A DNA stretch of 27,537 nucleotides from Bacteroidales bacterium (GCA_900766775.1 CAAFXN010000199.1:1-27537), one strand, 5' to 3'; counted from the stretch's first letter, positions 7,084 to 16,044 are shown. Made by a program: numbers and translations. Notes: generated by a model not told the origin, from the sequence alone.

Positions 7084-7863
7084 TTATTCGCCAAGGTCGA
7101 TTTTCACGCGCATCTTCGGTGCAGTAACCACCGTGCCGGTCTCATCGTCATCCGCATTAGGGAGTACACCGCAAGATGTCCAGTTCTGCTGGATATCGAA
7201 TCCGATGGTGAACTCAGAAGGATGGAAAGGCATCGGTATGAGTTCGCGCAAGATTTGGATTTCGCACTTGCCGCCTACGAGTTCGCTGTTGCCGATGGGG
7301 AGTTGTCCTTCGCCCACCATTGCGCCCCAGAAGTCAGCATCGGTGTGCTCGGTAGAGGGGTCTGTCCAAAGCCAGCCTTCGCCGCCGGGCTCGCCCCACC
7401 ATTTGAATACAGCGGGATTGTAGGGATGCGACTCACCGCTTGCGATAAATACGGTCTCCAGCAATACCTCTGCGTCGCCGTCAGCAAACTCGTCGGTGTA
7501 ACCGCCGGTGTTCGGGTCGTTGTCTGCGTTCAGATAGATGTGGAAAGCAGGCCACTCGAGGTCAACCACTACATCGGGATTCCACTCTACCAATACGTTG
7601 ATGTACTGCTCGTCGGCATAGACCTTGCAACTCTTCAAGCCGTTCATAGAGGCCTTGGCAGCGCAAGTAGTGGTGAATACATACTCAGCAGGCAGTACGT
7701 CCCAGTCGGCGAGTGAGCCGTCGGTTACGTCAATCTTGGAAACGAATGCGGGTTCTTCATCGTCGTTACCACCGTTACCCGGTCCTTCGGGTTGGTTGTT
7801 GTCTTTACATGCAACGAAAGCCAGCGTTGCAAAGCACATGAGTGCTAATTGAAACTTTTTCAT
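7084..7863 (-). CDS. Surface lipoprotein downstream of SusD (SusE/F position)
   Basis: This 259-residue protein has a lipoprotein signal with lipobox FVAC (Cys19). A Gly/Asn/Asp/Glu-rich linker at about 20-37 follows and would hold the folded part away from the membrane. The rest looks like one beta-rich domain: DGSLADWDVLP near 49-59, then HIYLNADNDPNTGGYTDEF (an acidic, possibly calcium-binding loop) and a Trp-rich middle (FKWWGEPGGEGWLW). The DG--ADWD opening recalls CBM9-like carbohydrate-binding domains, but the match is weak. Its place directly after SusD (57-bp gap) is where SusE/SusF-type glycan-binding lipoproteins are usually encoded. Binding of the locus's glycan at the cell surface is the likely role, inferred from position and composition. 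Confidence 0.78.
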   Translation of the reverse strand: MKKFQLALMCFATLAFVACKDNNQPEGPGNGGNDDEEPAFVSKIDVTDGSLADWDVLPAEYVFTTTCAAKASMNGLKSCKVYADEQYINVLVEWNPDVVVDLEWPAFHIYLNADNDPNTGGYTDEFADGDAEVLLETVFIASGESHPYNPAVFKWWGEPGGEGWLWTDPSTEHTDADFWGAMVGEGQLPIGNSELVGGKCEIQILRELIPMPFHPSEFTIGFDIQQNWTSCGVLPNADDDETGTVVTAPKMRVKIDLGE

Positions 7864-7920
7864 AATCGTTTGTGTTTTAGAAGGTTAATTGATTTGTTTT
7901 GTGTGTTGAGTTGTTGATTA

Positions 7921-9600
7921 TTAATAGCCCGGATTTTGCGGGATACCGCTCACCGTCCATTCTGCATTGGGGATAGGATATTGTATCTTGGGGTAGGTGG
8001 GTTCTACCAACGCCCACGGCTGCGCGCCCGGGAACTTCCTGTCCATTGACAAGCCGTTGCGATAGACATCGAACATACGATGTCCCTCGAACGCCAACTC
8101 CAAGCGCCGCTCGTCCAGCACAACGGAGAGCACATCGCTGTAGCCGTGCATCTTGTCTGCTGCAAACAATCCCTCGGCGGGAATGCCGGCGCGTGTGCGG
8201 ATGGTGTTCACGTCTTTGAGGGCGTTGTCCGCCTGGTTGAGGTGTGCATACGCCTCGGCTCGGTTGAGGAGCACCTCACCCCAGCGGCAGAACACAGGCG
8301 AGGAGAGGGTGGGAATACCGTCTTGGTAGCCGAACTTGGTAACGAAGTACTTGGGGTAGTTGTATCGGTTCTGCATGGGTGCACTGACGCGTGCGAGGCA
8401 GTCTTCCCCTTTGTACACCACATGGTACTCCGAGTACTCGCCCTGTATGGTGCGTTTCTCCACTGTGTAGGTCTGTCCGTCCTCGGTGAACGTATAGTTG
8501 TCGCCCGAGGGGGTTACTTGGAACACGAGGTTCTGTCTGCCCGATGCATCATCGGGTGTCTCGGGGTCGGGGAAATAGACATTATATCCGGCGGGCACGG
8601 GGTCCGGGAACTGCGGTTTGATGAAGGCGGTGTAGCGCATATCGGAAGGGTAGCGCTCGTAGAGATAGAGCAGCGGGTCGGAGGGATAGATTTCGCCCCA
8701 TCCACCGCCATCGCCGTTGTACATAGAGCCTGCAGAGGACTGTCCCTTGTCGTCTATGGTTTCGTGGGCAATGCAGAACAAGGTCTCTTGCGAGGTCTTG
8801 GCGTTGGCGAAGTAGTTGGCGAAGTCGGGTTCAAGTTTGCTCTCGGGGGTTGCACTGCCCAACATCTCGTTCACCGTGGTGATACACTCGTTGTACATGC
8901 CCATATAGAGATAGACGCGCGAGAGCAATCCCAAAGCGGCATCGTGGCTCGGGTATCCCTTGTTGCCGCGCGAAGCGCCCATCAAGCCGGCAGCCTTCTG
9001 CAAGTCCTTCACGATTTGGTCGTACACCTTTCCTACCGTCTCGCGCGTGATATGGCTGTTGCCTGCCTCGGTCTGCAAGGGTACACCCATGTTGTCGCGT
9101 CCCTGAGCATAGGGTTTCGCATAGAGCGTAACCATGTGCAAGTGCATCAGGGCACGCATGAAGTATGCCTCACCTATCAATTGGTCCGACTCCTTCGACT
9201 CGCCCTCGGGATTGGCATTGATAACCGTGTTGGACATGTAGATGACCTTGTATGCCAACATCCACAGCGTGCCCACGTTCTTCAGGTTGTCGGTCATCAT
9301 GTATGCCAGTGCCTCGTACAGCGGGTCGGTGGTCTTACCTGCCAAGCAACAGTTGTCGGCAGGGAACTCCGCCATCTGCGTATAGTGGCGCACATAGGTG
9401 TTGCCGCTGGCATAACCTAAATACTCCACCTCGTCTTTCAGCAGCGCATAGCAACCGTCCATGATATACTCCGCTCCGGTGGGGTCTTGGAGCAAAACAT
9501 CGGAGTTCAACTCGTCGGATGGGAAATAGTTCAAGTCGCATCCGGTGAAGCACAATGCCGATACTACGGCTATTGCAACTATTTGAAATATCTTTTTCAT
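7921..9600 (-). CDS. SusD/RagB-family glycan-binding lipoprotein
   Basis: This 559-residue protein starts MKKIFQIVAIAVVSALCFTG, with Cys21 as the lipid-bearing residue. SusD proteins are surface lipoproteins that cap their SusC channel and bind its oligosaccharide. Family features seen: a TPR-like helical segment (EAYFMRALMHLHMVTLYAKPY near 168-188), SHDAALGLLSRVYLYMGMY, a WGEVLLNRAEAYAHLNQADNAL segment, and the C-terminal RRLELAFEGHRMFDVYRNG. The frame extends 19 codons further upstream to 9657, but that stretch is encoded by the heptad array and would precede a complete signal peptide, so 9600 is chosen. It follows SusC in the same direction. The ligand is not readable from the sequence; an alpha-galactosidic or amino-sugar glycan is inferred from the neighbours. 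Confidence 0.95.
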   Translation of the reverse strand: MKKIFQIVAIAVVSALCFTGCDLNYFPSDELNSDVLLQDPTGAEYIMDGCYALLKDEVEYLGYASGNTYVRHYTQMAEFPADNCCLAGKTTDPLYEALAYMMTDNLKNVGTLWMLAYKVIYMSNTVINANPEGESKESDQLIGEAYFMRALMHLHMVTLYAKPYAQGRDNMGVPLQTEAGNSHITRETVGKVYDQIVKDLQKAAGLMGASRGNKGYPSHDAALGLLSRVYLYMGMYNECITTVNEMLGSATPESKLEPDFANYFANAKTSQETLFCIAHETIDDKGQSSAGSMYNGDGGGWGEIYPSDPLLYLYERYPSDMRYTAFIKPQFPDPVPAGYNVYFPDPETPDDASGRQNLVFQVTPSGDNYTFTEDGQTYTVEKRTIQGEYSEYHVVYKGEDCLARVSAPMQNRYNYPKYFVTKFGYQDGIPTLSSPVFCRWGEVLLNRAEAYAHLNQADNALKDVNTIRTRAGIPAEGLFAADKMHGYSDVLSVVLDERRLELAFEGHRMFDVYRNGLSMDRKFPGAQPWALVEPTYPKIQYPIPNAEWTVSGIPQNPGY

Positions 9601-9614
9601 ACGATTTATATTTA

Positions 9615-9642
9615 GGAACAAAGAACAAGGAGCAAGGAACAA
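9615..9642. repeat. 7-bp tandem repeat (GGAACAA x4) upstream of susD
   Basis: GGAACAA, AGAACAA, GGAGCAA and GGAACAA begin 14 bases upstream of the SusD start. They are partly complementary to the array at 9682-9751 in minus-strand RNA. Confidence 0.9.
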
Positions 9643-9681
9643 AGACTGAATAGTCATGTAGAGTCAGAAGTAATTCGTTCG

Positions 9682-9751
9682 GGCTCTTGGTTCTTGGCTC
9701 TTGGTTCTTGGCTCTTGGTTCTTGGCTCTTGGTTCTTGGTTCATGGTTCTT
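9682..9751. repeat. 14-bp tandem array (5 units) overlapping the susC stop codon
   Basis: Four perfect GGCTCTTGGTTCTT units are followed by GGTTCATGGTTCTT. The last unit includes two bases of the SusC stop codon (9750-9752). Each unit is itself two related heptads. Confidence 0.95.
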
Positions 9752-12700
9752 AGAAACAAATCTCTATTCCGCCTTGGAAGGTTCTTCCGACGGGGTAGTT
9801 GGTAGAATACATGCCTGCCAAGTTATACACCGATGTGCTCATTGTGATTTCGGGGTCCATACCAGAGAACTTGGTCGCCGTCCAGAGGTTGTCCGCCGAG
9901 AAATAGATACGGCAGCGGGTCATGTGCGCTTTCTGTATCAACGGCTTCGGGAAGTCGTAACCTACGGTCAGGTTCTTGATACGGAAGTAGGAGCCGTCCT
10001 CTAAGTAGCGCGAACTAATGGCGTTGGAGTTTTTGTTGCCGTTCAAGACTGCTTTCGGGTGGGTAGCGATATCACCTTCTTTCTCCCATCTTGTCCAGTC
10101 TTGCACGGAGTTGTCGATGGACAATTGGTTGTAGCCTACATAGGCACCATCGGCATCGGTCGAGAGGCGGGTGTAGTTGAATATCTGATTGCCGTAGGTG
10201 AAGTTGGTGTTCACGCTCAGGAAGATACCGTTCCAACTCAACTGGGTGTTCAGACCGCCGGAGAAGAGGGGTGTAGCCTTGCCGCAGACACGCGCGTTGG
10301 TGGCGTTGTAGTCGTTGGTCGTGGTGCGGTTGCCCTCTGCGTCAAGCACGTAGTTGCCCTCTGCATCCACCATGTACCACAGCGGGTCGCCGTTCTTCGA
10401 ATCCACGCCTGCCCACTCTTTCATATACCACGTGAAGATGTCCTGTCCTTCCTTCACCTGCTGGCTCACCGAACTGGCGGTCTGCAAGAACGGACCGTTG
10501 GGCGTAGAGGTTACGCGGTTGCGGTTGAAGCCGATGTTGAAGCCGATATCCCATGCCCATTTGCCGAGACGGATAGCCTGCGCGTCTATGCGGTACTCTA
10601 TACCTTGGTTGCGCACGGAACCCGCGTTCTTCGTTATCTCGAAGAAACCTGTCGAGGGCGCTACCGGCACATTCAGCAGCAGACCCGTGTTGTCCGTGTT
10701 GTACAGGTCGATAGACATATCCACCCTGTTCACAAACGCGAGGTCGATACCTACGGTCGCCATGTTCGCTGTCTCCCAGTGCAACTCGGGGTTCGCCAAG
10801 CGGGAGGGAGACGCACCTACCTCGTTCTGATACAGCAGGTTCAGCGCATAGGTGGACAGGTATTTGTACGCAGGGATGTTGTTGTTACCCGTTACACCGT
10901 AAGACGCACGCAACTTCAAGAAACTGACCACGTCTTGGTCTTTCATAAACGACTCGTTCGAAATCAGCCACGACGCTGCCACCGAGGGGAAATAGCCCAC
11001 GCGGTTGTTCGGCGCAAAGATACTGCTCGCCTCCGCACGGAATGTTGCTGTGATGAAATAGCGCTTCGCGTAGTCGTACTGCGCTTGGATGAACGCTGCC
11101 CATCCGGCTCCCGGCACCTCATAGCCGCCTACGGAATACGGAGTGGTGGAGTTCAATGCGTCCACGCCGTTAGGCATGCCCGTACCCGCCGCGGAGGTGT
11201 ACTGCGACTTCCATGTGCTGTACTCAAAGCCCACCATACCGTTCAGGCTGTGGTTGCCCCATTGGTAAGCGGCTTTCAGGATGTTGATGGTACCGAAACT
11301 CTTGCTCAAACCAATATTGTTTCCGAGATAGCCGCTCGAGAACTCCGAGTCGAACGCACGCGGGTCGCGGTACTCCATCGACTTGTACGAACCCGCGGAG
11401 AAGGTGTTGGTGGTGGTGAAATGCAACCAATCGGTGAAATGCACATTCAGTTGCAGTTGACCGTTGAAGTCGAAGTTCTCGTCCTTGCTGTAGTTATACT
11501 GCGCCGTATGCAGGGCGTTCCACTTGCTCTGCGACCACCATTTCTTTCCGTTGTCCGAACGCGTGTCGCTGTTCATATACAGATAGTTGCCCGTAGAGTT
11601 GCCATCGGCATCCAACTCGTAGGGGTTGTCCCACGGCATTTTCATAAACGCGTCGTCCAACATCGTCCAAGATGCTGCATAACTGTGATACGATTTGGTG
11701 AAGTTGACCTTCACATTCATATCCAACCATTTGGCTATCTCCGCATTCATGTTGAAATTACCGTTCACGCGCTGCATGCCCGTACCTACAAGGGTGCCTT
11801 CCTCACCATAGTAGTTCAAGCCTGCGTAGTAGCCCACTTTCTGAGAACCGCCTTTCACGGAAATATAGTAGTCTTGTATCACACCTGTGCGGAAGAACTC
11901 ATCCTGCCAGTTGTAATCCTGCTCCAACAAGGACTTAGGATACTGGGAGTTGAACACCGCCTTCGAATAGAGCGACTTGTGGAAGTTGTACAACTCTTTA
12001 GAGTTCATCATCTTGTAGTTGCCGTACAGCGCTTGCTTCGCACCCGCCGTGGCTTTAATGTCCACACTAATCTTCTCGTTTTTCTTGCCCGACTTGGTGG
12101 TAACCACGATGACACCACCCGCTGCGGCAGCACCATAGATGCCCGTGGCACCCGCGTCTTTCAGCACGGAGATGGTCTCCACATCCTGCGGATTGAAAGG
12201 CGCACCCATCACGCCGTCCACCACATAGACCGGCGCACTGGAGGCGGTGATAGACCCTGTGCCGCGGATACGTATCTCCGCCGCTTCACCGGGCTGACCG
12301 CCGGCATTGGTTACTTGCACACCGGCTATCTTACCTTGCAGCATGTTGCCCACATCGGCGGACGTTACATCCGTCAAGGCTTCGCCGGACACCGTTACTA
12401 CTGCGGATGACAACTCCGCTTTCTTCACCGATGAATAGCCCAACGACACCACCTCATCCATCATGATGGCATCGGTCTCCATCACTACATTCAGCACGGA
12501 TTGTGCTTTTTGCTGCTGCGTCTTGTAGCCGACGAAAGAGAACTGCAGTACTGCCGACGGCGACACCTCTATGCGGTAGCGACCGTCTATATCGCTGATG
12601 GTTCCTTGCGTCGTACCTTCCACTACAATACTCACTCCGGGCAACGGACTACCGTCTTCTGCCGCAGTTACCGTACCTGTAACCGTCATCTGCGCCATGG

Positions 12701-12752
12701 CAGGCGCTACGGTTAAGAGCAGGCTCATACAGATTGCATAAAATGTTTTCAT
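9750..12752 (-). CDS. SusC/RagA-family TonB-dependent outer-membrane transporter
   Basis: This 1000-residue protein has a signal peptide ending AMAQ (residue 21). Next is a CarboxypepD_reg-like domain (about 23-95: VTGTVTAAEDGSPLPGVSIV ... FVGYKTQQ), a DEVVSLGYSSVKKAEL segment in place of the usual DEVVVVGYG-type region, and a TonB plug (about 110-220, with RIRGTGSI and PVYVVDG). A 22-strand-type barrel runs to the terminal GGIEICF. SusC proteins import oligosaccharides across the outer membrane using TonB energy, together with the SusD lid encoded next. Only 17 bases separate it from the GH36-like gene upstream, so it is cotranscribed with it. A 150-base array-filled gap separates it from SusD. 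Length and domain order are complete. Confidence 0.96.
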   Translation of the reverse strand: MKTFYAICMSLLLTVAPAMAQMTVTGTVTAAEDGSPLPGVSIVVEGTTQGTISDIDGRYRIEVSPSAVLQFSFVGYKTQQQKAQSVLNVVMETDAIMMDEVVSLGYSSVKKAELSSAVVTVSGEALTDVTSADVGNMLQGKIAGVQVTNAGGQPGEAAEIRIRGTGSITASSAPVYVVDGVMGAPFNPQDVETISVLKDAGATGIYGAAAAGGVIVVTTKSGKKNEKISVDIKATAGAKQALYGNYKMMNSKELYNFHKSLYSKAVFNSQYPKSLLEQDYNWQDEFFRTGVIQDYYISVKGGSQKVGYYAGLNYYGEEGTLVGTGMQRVNGNFNMNAEIAKWLDMNVKVNFTKSYHSYAASWTMLDDAFMKMPWDNPYELDADGNSTGNYLYMNSDTRSDNGKKWWSQSKWNALHTAQYNYSKDENFDFNGQLQLNVHFTDWLHFTTTNTFSAGSYKSMEYRDPRAFDSEFSSGYLGNNIGLSKSFGTINILKAAYQWGNHSLNGMVGFEYSTWKSQYTSAAGTGMPNGVDALNSTTPYSVGGYEVPGAGWAAFIQAQYDYAKRYFITATFRAEASSIFAPNNRVGYFPSVAASWLISNESFMKDQDVVSFLKLRASYGVTGNNNIPAYKYLSTYALNLLYQNEVGASPSRLANPELHWETANMATVGIDLAFVNRVDMSIDLYNTDNTGLLLNVPVAPSTGFFEITKNAGSVRNQGIEYRIDAQAIRLGKWAWDIGFNIGFNRNRVTSTPNGPFLQTASSVSQQVKEGQDIFTWYMKEWAGVDSKNGDPLWYMVDAEGNYVLDAEGNRTTTNDYNATNARVCGKATPLFSGGLNTQLSWNGIFLSVNTNFTYGNQIFNYTRLSTDADGAYVGYNQLSIDNSVQDWTRWEKEGDIATHPKAVLNGNKNSNAISSRYLEDGSYFRIKNLTVGYDFPKPLIQKAHMTRCRIYFSADNLWTATKFSGMDPEITMSTSVYNLAGMYSTNYPVGRTFQGGIEICF

Positions 12753-12769
12753 TTGTATTTGTTTTTGGG

Positions 12770-14653
12770 TTATTGTTTATTTTCTTCCACCATTATCAGA
12801 TAACTGCCCGTGAACGACACTTCCACCACGGGGTCGGCACCCGTTATCACGTAGGTAGCAGGCTGCGCGTCCGCATAGGTGGTCGCGCGATAGGTCTTGT
12901 CTTTGTCCAATCCACGGAGCGTGATAGTGCCGGCGTATTGGTCGGCATAGAAAGCATAATAGAATTTGTCGTGTTGGCGGATGACATGCGCTTCGGGATA
13001 GTCGTAGCCCCATGTGTAGAGGTTGAGGTATTCTCCGCGGGCGAGGTCGTGGCGCTTGTAGATACCCATCCAATGGCGAATGAGTTGCTCTTTCTCCTGC
13101 GTGAGCAGGAACGAGTCGGAGGCATGGGGATTGTCTTTGGGGTAGGTGAACTTAGTGCCGATGACGCAGCCCGTGCCTATCTGCGAGGCGAAGTCGCAGC
13201 CGCCGTCGGTCAGTTCCACGTGGTCGCCGTAGTAGGCGAGTTGGGGAGCCAATGCCGCGTAGGCTTTGCGCTTCATACGCACCTGCCGCGAGGAGGTGGG
13301 GTCGGAGGCAACGGCTTGGTTGAAACAAGGCAAGAGATAGTAGTTGATAGCACAGCCGCAAGGACAGATTTGCACCACGGCGTTGTCTTTGAGCGAGCGC
13401 GCCTGCGTGTAGATGTCGTGGAAATAGGACGGCAGGAGTTCCACCGCCTGCTCGGGATAGTCGAGGCAGGAAGCGTCATTATGGTCGGGCATGCAGCAGT
13501 TGAGGTGCTGTCCGTCTATCTTCAGTCCGTCGAAGTTCCATGTACGCAGGAAGCGTTGCAGGAGTTTCTGCGTGTGCGCTTTGGTCAGCGGGTTCACGGG
13601 CGAGAGGTAGTAACTATCCCACCACGTGATGTACTCGGGTGTCCACTCCTCGGTACGCAGCATCATGTCGGGGTGCTGTTGCAAGAGATGAGACGTAGGG
13701 TCGGCAGCCAGCGGTGCCCACCATAGTTTGGCAAGCATGCCACGACGATGGATGGCGTCGGTGATACGGCGCATGTCTCTGTCGCCGCCCGGGAAGCGGC
13801 TGTTGGTCTCCCAGTCGCCTTCGGCTATCTGGTAACCGTCGTCTATGTCCACCCATCGGAATCCCAGTTCCTGCACCTTGTCCAGCGTGCCTATCACCTC
13901 GTCGATAGTGAACTGCCGCTCATATCCCCACGCGCACCAGACGGGCTCGAAGGCTTCGTCTTCCGAGGGTGCGGCGGGCATACCGAGGTCGCGCTGCATC
14001 ACCTCGGAGAAGGTGCGCAGGGTGGTGAAGAAGTCGCCCGTGTGCTCATAGCGGAAGGCGGTAAGCGTATGGAGCGTATCGCCCGTATGGAGCAGGACGG
14101 GCTCCTCGAAATCCTGCCGCAACGACATCGTAACGGTGTTGCCGTAGCGTTTCCACTCCACAGGCATGGAGATAGTATGCAGCACGGGCTCCAACAGCCC
14201 GATAGCCACGCCGCCCTCGCGTTGCCACAGGTCAACCAACGGGATACCGCCTCCGTAGTCGGAGTTGTTCATGCCGAGGTAGTTCTGCTTATAGAACCCT
14301 TCTTGCACGGGCAATGCCCAATCCAAACGCGAAGACGTGGAGGTAGGCTGGAATGTCCACACCACGCTGTCGTCTGCCTGCACGGCGGTGCGACACATCT
14401 CGTAAGCACGCACGGACACGGACTTACCGCGGTTGACATAGTAGGTCTCCACACGGGTGAGTCCCTCATAGCCCTGCACGGGCGTGAGGGTCTGGTGTTT
14501 CTCGATAAAGAGTCCGTTATCATGGTAAGGGAAGGTGCTGATAGTTGCCACATCACACTCGATCAGGTCGCTCTCCACCTTCTCAGGCTTTGAGCAACCT
14601 TGCATGAGTGCTATCAAAACAATCATTACCAACCAACTAAGTTGCGTTTTCAT
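12770..14653 (-). CDS. GH36-like alpha-galactosidase lipoprotein (clan GH-D)
   Basis: This 627-residue protein has a lipoprotein-type signal (LMQGC, Cys20). An N-terminal beta-sandwich (about 30-230) is followed by a TIM barrel. Barrel landmarks: PVWCAWGY at 237-244, WVDIDDGYQ at 267-275 with GDWE at 279-282, and LWWAPLAADP at 310-319. The nucleophile strand DGLKIDGQH at 375-383 gives Asp380, and ASDPTSSRQ at 449-457 gives a candidate acid/base Asp451. A short beta domain closes the protein. This is the clan GH-D layout and is closest to GH36 alpha-galactosidases. It would remove alpha-linked galactose (or GalNAc) in the periplasm or at the surface. The paired cysteines (CC at 386-387; C430 and C432) near the active site are unusual. 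It sits 17 bases before SusC and follows the amidohydrolase. Confidence 0.83.
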   Translation of the reverse strand: MKTQLSWLVMIVLIALMQGCSKPEKVESDLIECDVATISTFPYHDNGLFIEKHQTLTPVQGYEGLTRVETYYVNRGKSVSVRAYEMCRTAVQADDSVVWTFQPTSTSSRLDWALPVQEGFYKQNYLGMNNSDYGGGIPLVDLWQREGGVAIGLLEPVLHTISMPVEWKRYGNTVTMSLRQDFEEPVLLHTGDTLHTLTAFRYEHTGDFFTTLRTFSEVMQRDLGMPAAPSEDEAFEPVWCAWGYERQFTIDEVIGTLDKVQELGFRWVDIDDGYQIAEGDWETNSRFPGGDRDMRRITDAIHRRGMLAKLWWAPLAADPTSHLLQQHPDMMLRTEEWTPEYITWWDSYYLSPVNPLTKAHTQKLLQRFLRTWNFDGLKIDGQHLNCCMPDHNDASCLDYPEQAVELLPSYFHDIYTQARSLKDNAVVQICPCGCAINYYLLPCFNQAVASDPTSSRQVRMKRKAYAALAPQLAYYGDHVELTDGGCDFASQIGTGCVIGTKFTYPKDNPHASDSFLLTQEKEQLIRHWMGIYKRHDLARGEYLNLYTWGYDYPEAHVIRQHDKFYYAFYADQYAGTITLRGLDKDKTYRATTYADAQPATYVITGADPVVEVSFTGSYLIMVEENKQ

Positions 14654-14662
14654 ATCTTTATG

Positions 14663-14690
14663 GGATTAAGGATTAAGGACACAGGATTAA
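14663..14690. repeat. 7-bp tandem repeat (GGATTAA-type x4), start-adjacent
   Basis: GGATTAA, GGATTAA, GGACACA and GGATTAA lie 10 bases upstream of the GH36-like start. GGATTAAAGAC at 14684-14694 can pair with GTCTTTTATCC at 14737-14747 in the same gap, with one mismatch. Confidence 0.9.
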
Positions 14691-14779
14691 AGACAAAATA
14701 GCATTGACTCTGAAAATTAACAGACGAAAGTAATAAGTCTTTTATCCTTCATCTTTCAGTTAGCGTAGCGAACGGTATT

Positions 14780-15886
14780 TTATCTCTTTAAGATTTTCTC
14801 TGCGTTCTCGTAGTACAACTTCCGAAGCACTTTGTCGGGCAGGTACATGCCGCTGAGTGCCCAATGGTAGTTGAAGTCGTGAATATAGAAATGCTCGTCT
14901 TCCGTCTCATACACGCGGAAGATATTCCGATACATGTCTGCTGCCATGCCGTTGTCCGTACCGAAGAGGATACGGTCTTGATACTTGATGAGGAACTCGC
15001 GGGTGGCGCGCGGCGTCTGTGCCGCCTCAGCCACACGGGCGGCGATGTCGATATAGAGGTTCGGATACTTATCCAGCAACGCACCCAAGCGAGGCAGGTC
15101 GTGGTTCATATTCAGATAGTGGCAAGCTATGAAGATGGTGTTCGGGTGTTTGCGCACGGCGTTCTCGAACGAAATCATCAACTCATTGTAGCCCAAGCAC
15201 GTAGCGGCAGTGGTGTCCACGTGCCATACCGCGCCGTTGGGCAGACCGTCGTTGCTGCCGTCCTGAGGCAAGTACATCCAATAGGGTTCGGCGATATGGA
15301 TGGAGATAGGCATATGCAGTTCCGCACATTTCTCCAGTACGGGGTCCATACGTGGGTCGTCCAAGTGGATACCTCTTCCCTCTGCGGGGCGCGCATACAG
15401 GTCGCCTTCGCCCTTGTCGCCCATCTCACCTACGCCCACTGCGCCCAATGCACGACAATGCTCCAGATAAGCAATGGCTTGCTCCGGCTGACCGTCTTGC
15501 AATAGCTGCGTATAGTCGAAGCAGCACCAGAAGCGGAAGCGGTCGGGGTATTGGCTATAGCGCGCGATGATGTCCTCGAAGGGAGCGCCTATCCATGAGC
15601 AGTGCATCACGTGCGTCTCGCGGATGTTGCAAGCGTCCATGTTCCGCACCCACGCATCTACCTCTTCTTGCGATTGGGCATAGTCATGTGAGTGCATGTC
15701 TATCACGGGGTACTTCGCTTTCTCCACATACGTAGAGGGGATGTTATTCACGTTCACGGGCAGAAAATCCCGCAGCAAAAGGGTATCCATCACGCCGACT
15801 TCCTGTTGAACAGTCGTGTTGCCCGAGGTGCATGCCATAAGGCTGATACCCGCCAAAAGACTAAAGAAAATATACCGTGTTTTCAT
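14780..15886 (-). CDS. Amidohydrolase-family (amidohydrolase_2-like) lipoprotein
   Basis: This 368-residue protein has a lipoprotein signal with lipobox LMAC (Cys19), so this metal-dependent hydrolase acts outside the cytoplasm. The amidohydrolase barrel is visible from about residue 58: VIDMHSHD at 61-68 supplies the metal-binding HxH (His65, His67), GVGEMGDKG at 151-159 an acidic ligand, ISIHIAEP at 194-201 a further His197, IACHYLNM at 253-260 His256, and LFGTDNG at 307-313 the conserved Asp311. This pattern is of the amidohydrolase_2 (TIM-barrel decarboxylase/lactonase) type rather than the NagA/AgaA deacetylase type. Most such enzymes are cytoplasmic, so a lipid-anchored one inside a sugar operon is notable. 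Lactone or amide hydrolysis of a sugar-derived substrate is possible; no activity can be read from the sequence. Confidence 0.87.
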   Translation of the reverse strand: MKTRYIFFSLLAGISLMACTSGNTTVQQEVGVMDTLLLRDFLPVNVNNIPSTYVEKAKYPVIDMHSHDYAQSQEEVDAWVRNMDACNIRETHVMHCSWIGAPFEDIIARYSQYPDRFRFWCCFDYTQLLQDGQPEQAIAYLEHCRALGAVGVGEMGDKGEGDLYARPAEGRGIHLDDPRMDPVLEKCAELHMPISIHIAEPYWMYLPQDGSNDGLPNGAVWHVDTTAATCLGYNELMISFENAVRKHPNTIFIACHYLNMNHDLPRLGALLDKYPNLYIDIAARVAEAAQTPRATREFLIKYQDRILFGTDNGMAADMYRNIFRVYETEDEHFYIHDFNYHWALSGMYLPDKVLRKLYYENAEKILKR

Positions 15887-15902
15887 AATGCTTATTGTTT
15901 TT

Positions 15903-15930
15903 CACTTTGTGTTAATCACTTCGTGTTATT
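15903..15930. repeat. 14-bp repeats (2 units) upstream of the amidohydrolase
   Basis: CACTTTGTGTTAAT and CACTTCGTGTTATT belong to the family seen at 142 and 18512. They begin 16 bases upstream of the start codon. Confidence 0.75.
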
Positions 15931-15940
15931 TAGTTATGTC

Positions 15941-15961
15941 GCCCCCGTTGGGGCTTTTTTT
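15941..15961 (+). terminator. Plus-strand terminator-like hairpin inside a minus-strand operon
   Basis: GCCCC (15941-15945), loop CGTT, GGGGC (15950-15954) and then seven T form a textbook intrinsic terminator for plus-strand RNA. All neighbouring genes are on the minus strand, so it could stop antisense transcripts or be part of a dispersed element. Confidence 0.55.
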
Positions 15962-16027
15962 GTGGAGGTTTGCTACGTATGGGCTCGCCCCTACGCTGTT
16001 TTATTTCGCCCTTTCGGGGCTTTCCAT

Positions 16028-16044
16028 CACGGAGCGAAGCGGAG
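16028..16044 (-). repeat. 17-bp element, inverse copy of 3733-3749
   Basis: This is the exact reverse complement of 3733-3749, again next to a 14-bp array. The minus strand also carries a small GCCC/GGGC hairpin at 16008-16020. Confidence 0.85.

Noticed and set aside
9601..9657. Upstream ATG for SusD
   Set aside because: The extra residues come from the heptad array and would precede an intact lipoprotein signal.
10059..12410. 783-codon plus-strand frame opposite susC
   Set aside because: It is antisense to a clear SusC gene; its translation is rich in Arg, His and Val with no domain, as expected from the codon bias of the other strand.
14780..15886. N-acetylgalactosamine-6-phosphate deacetylase (AgaA/NagA)
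   Set aside because: The protein is lipid-anchored outside the cytoplasm and its metal-site motifs fit the amidohydrolase_2 type, not NagA/AgaA.
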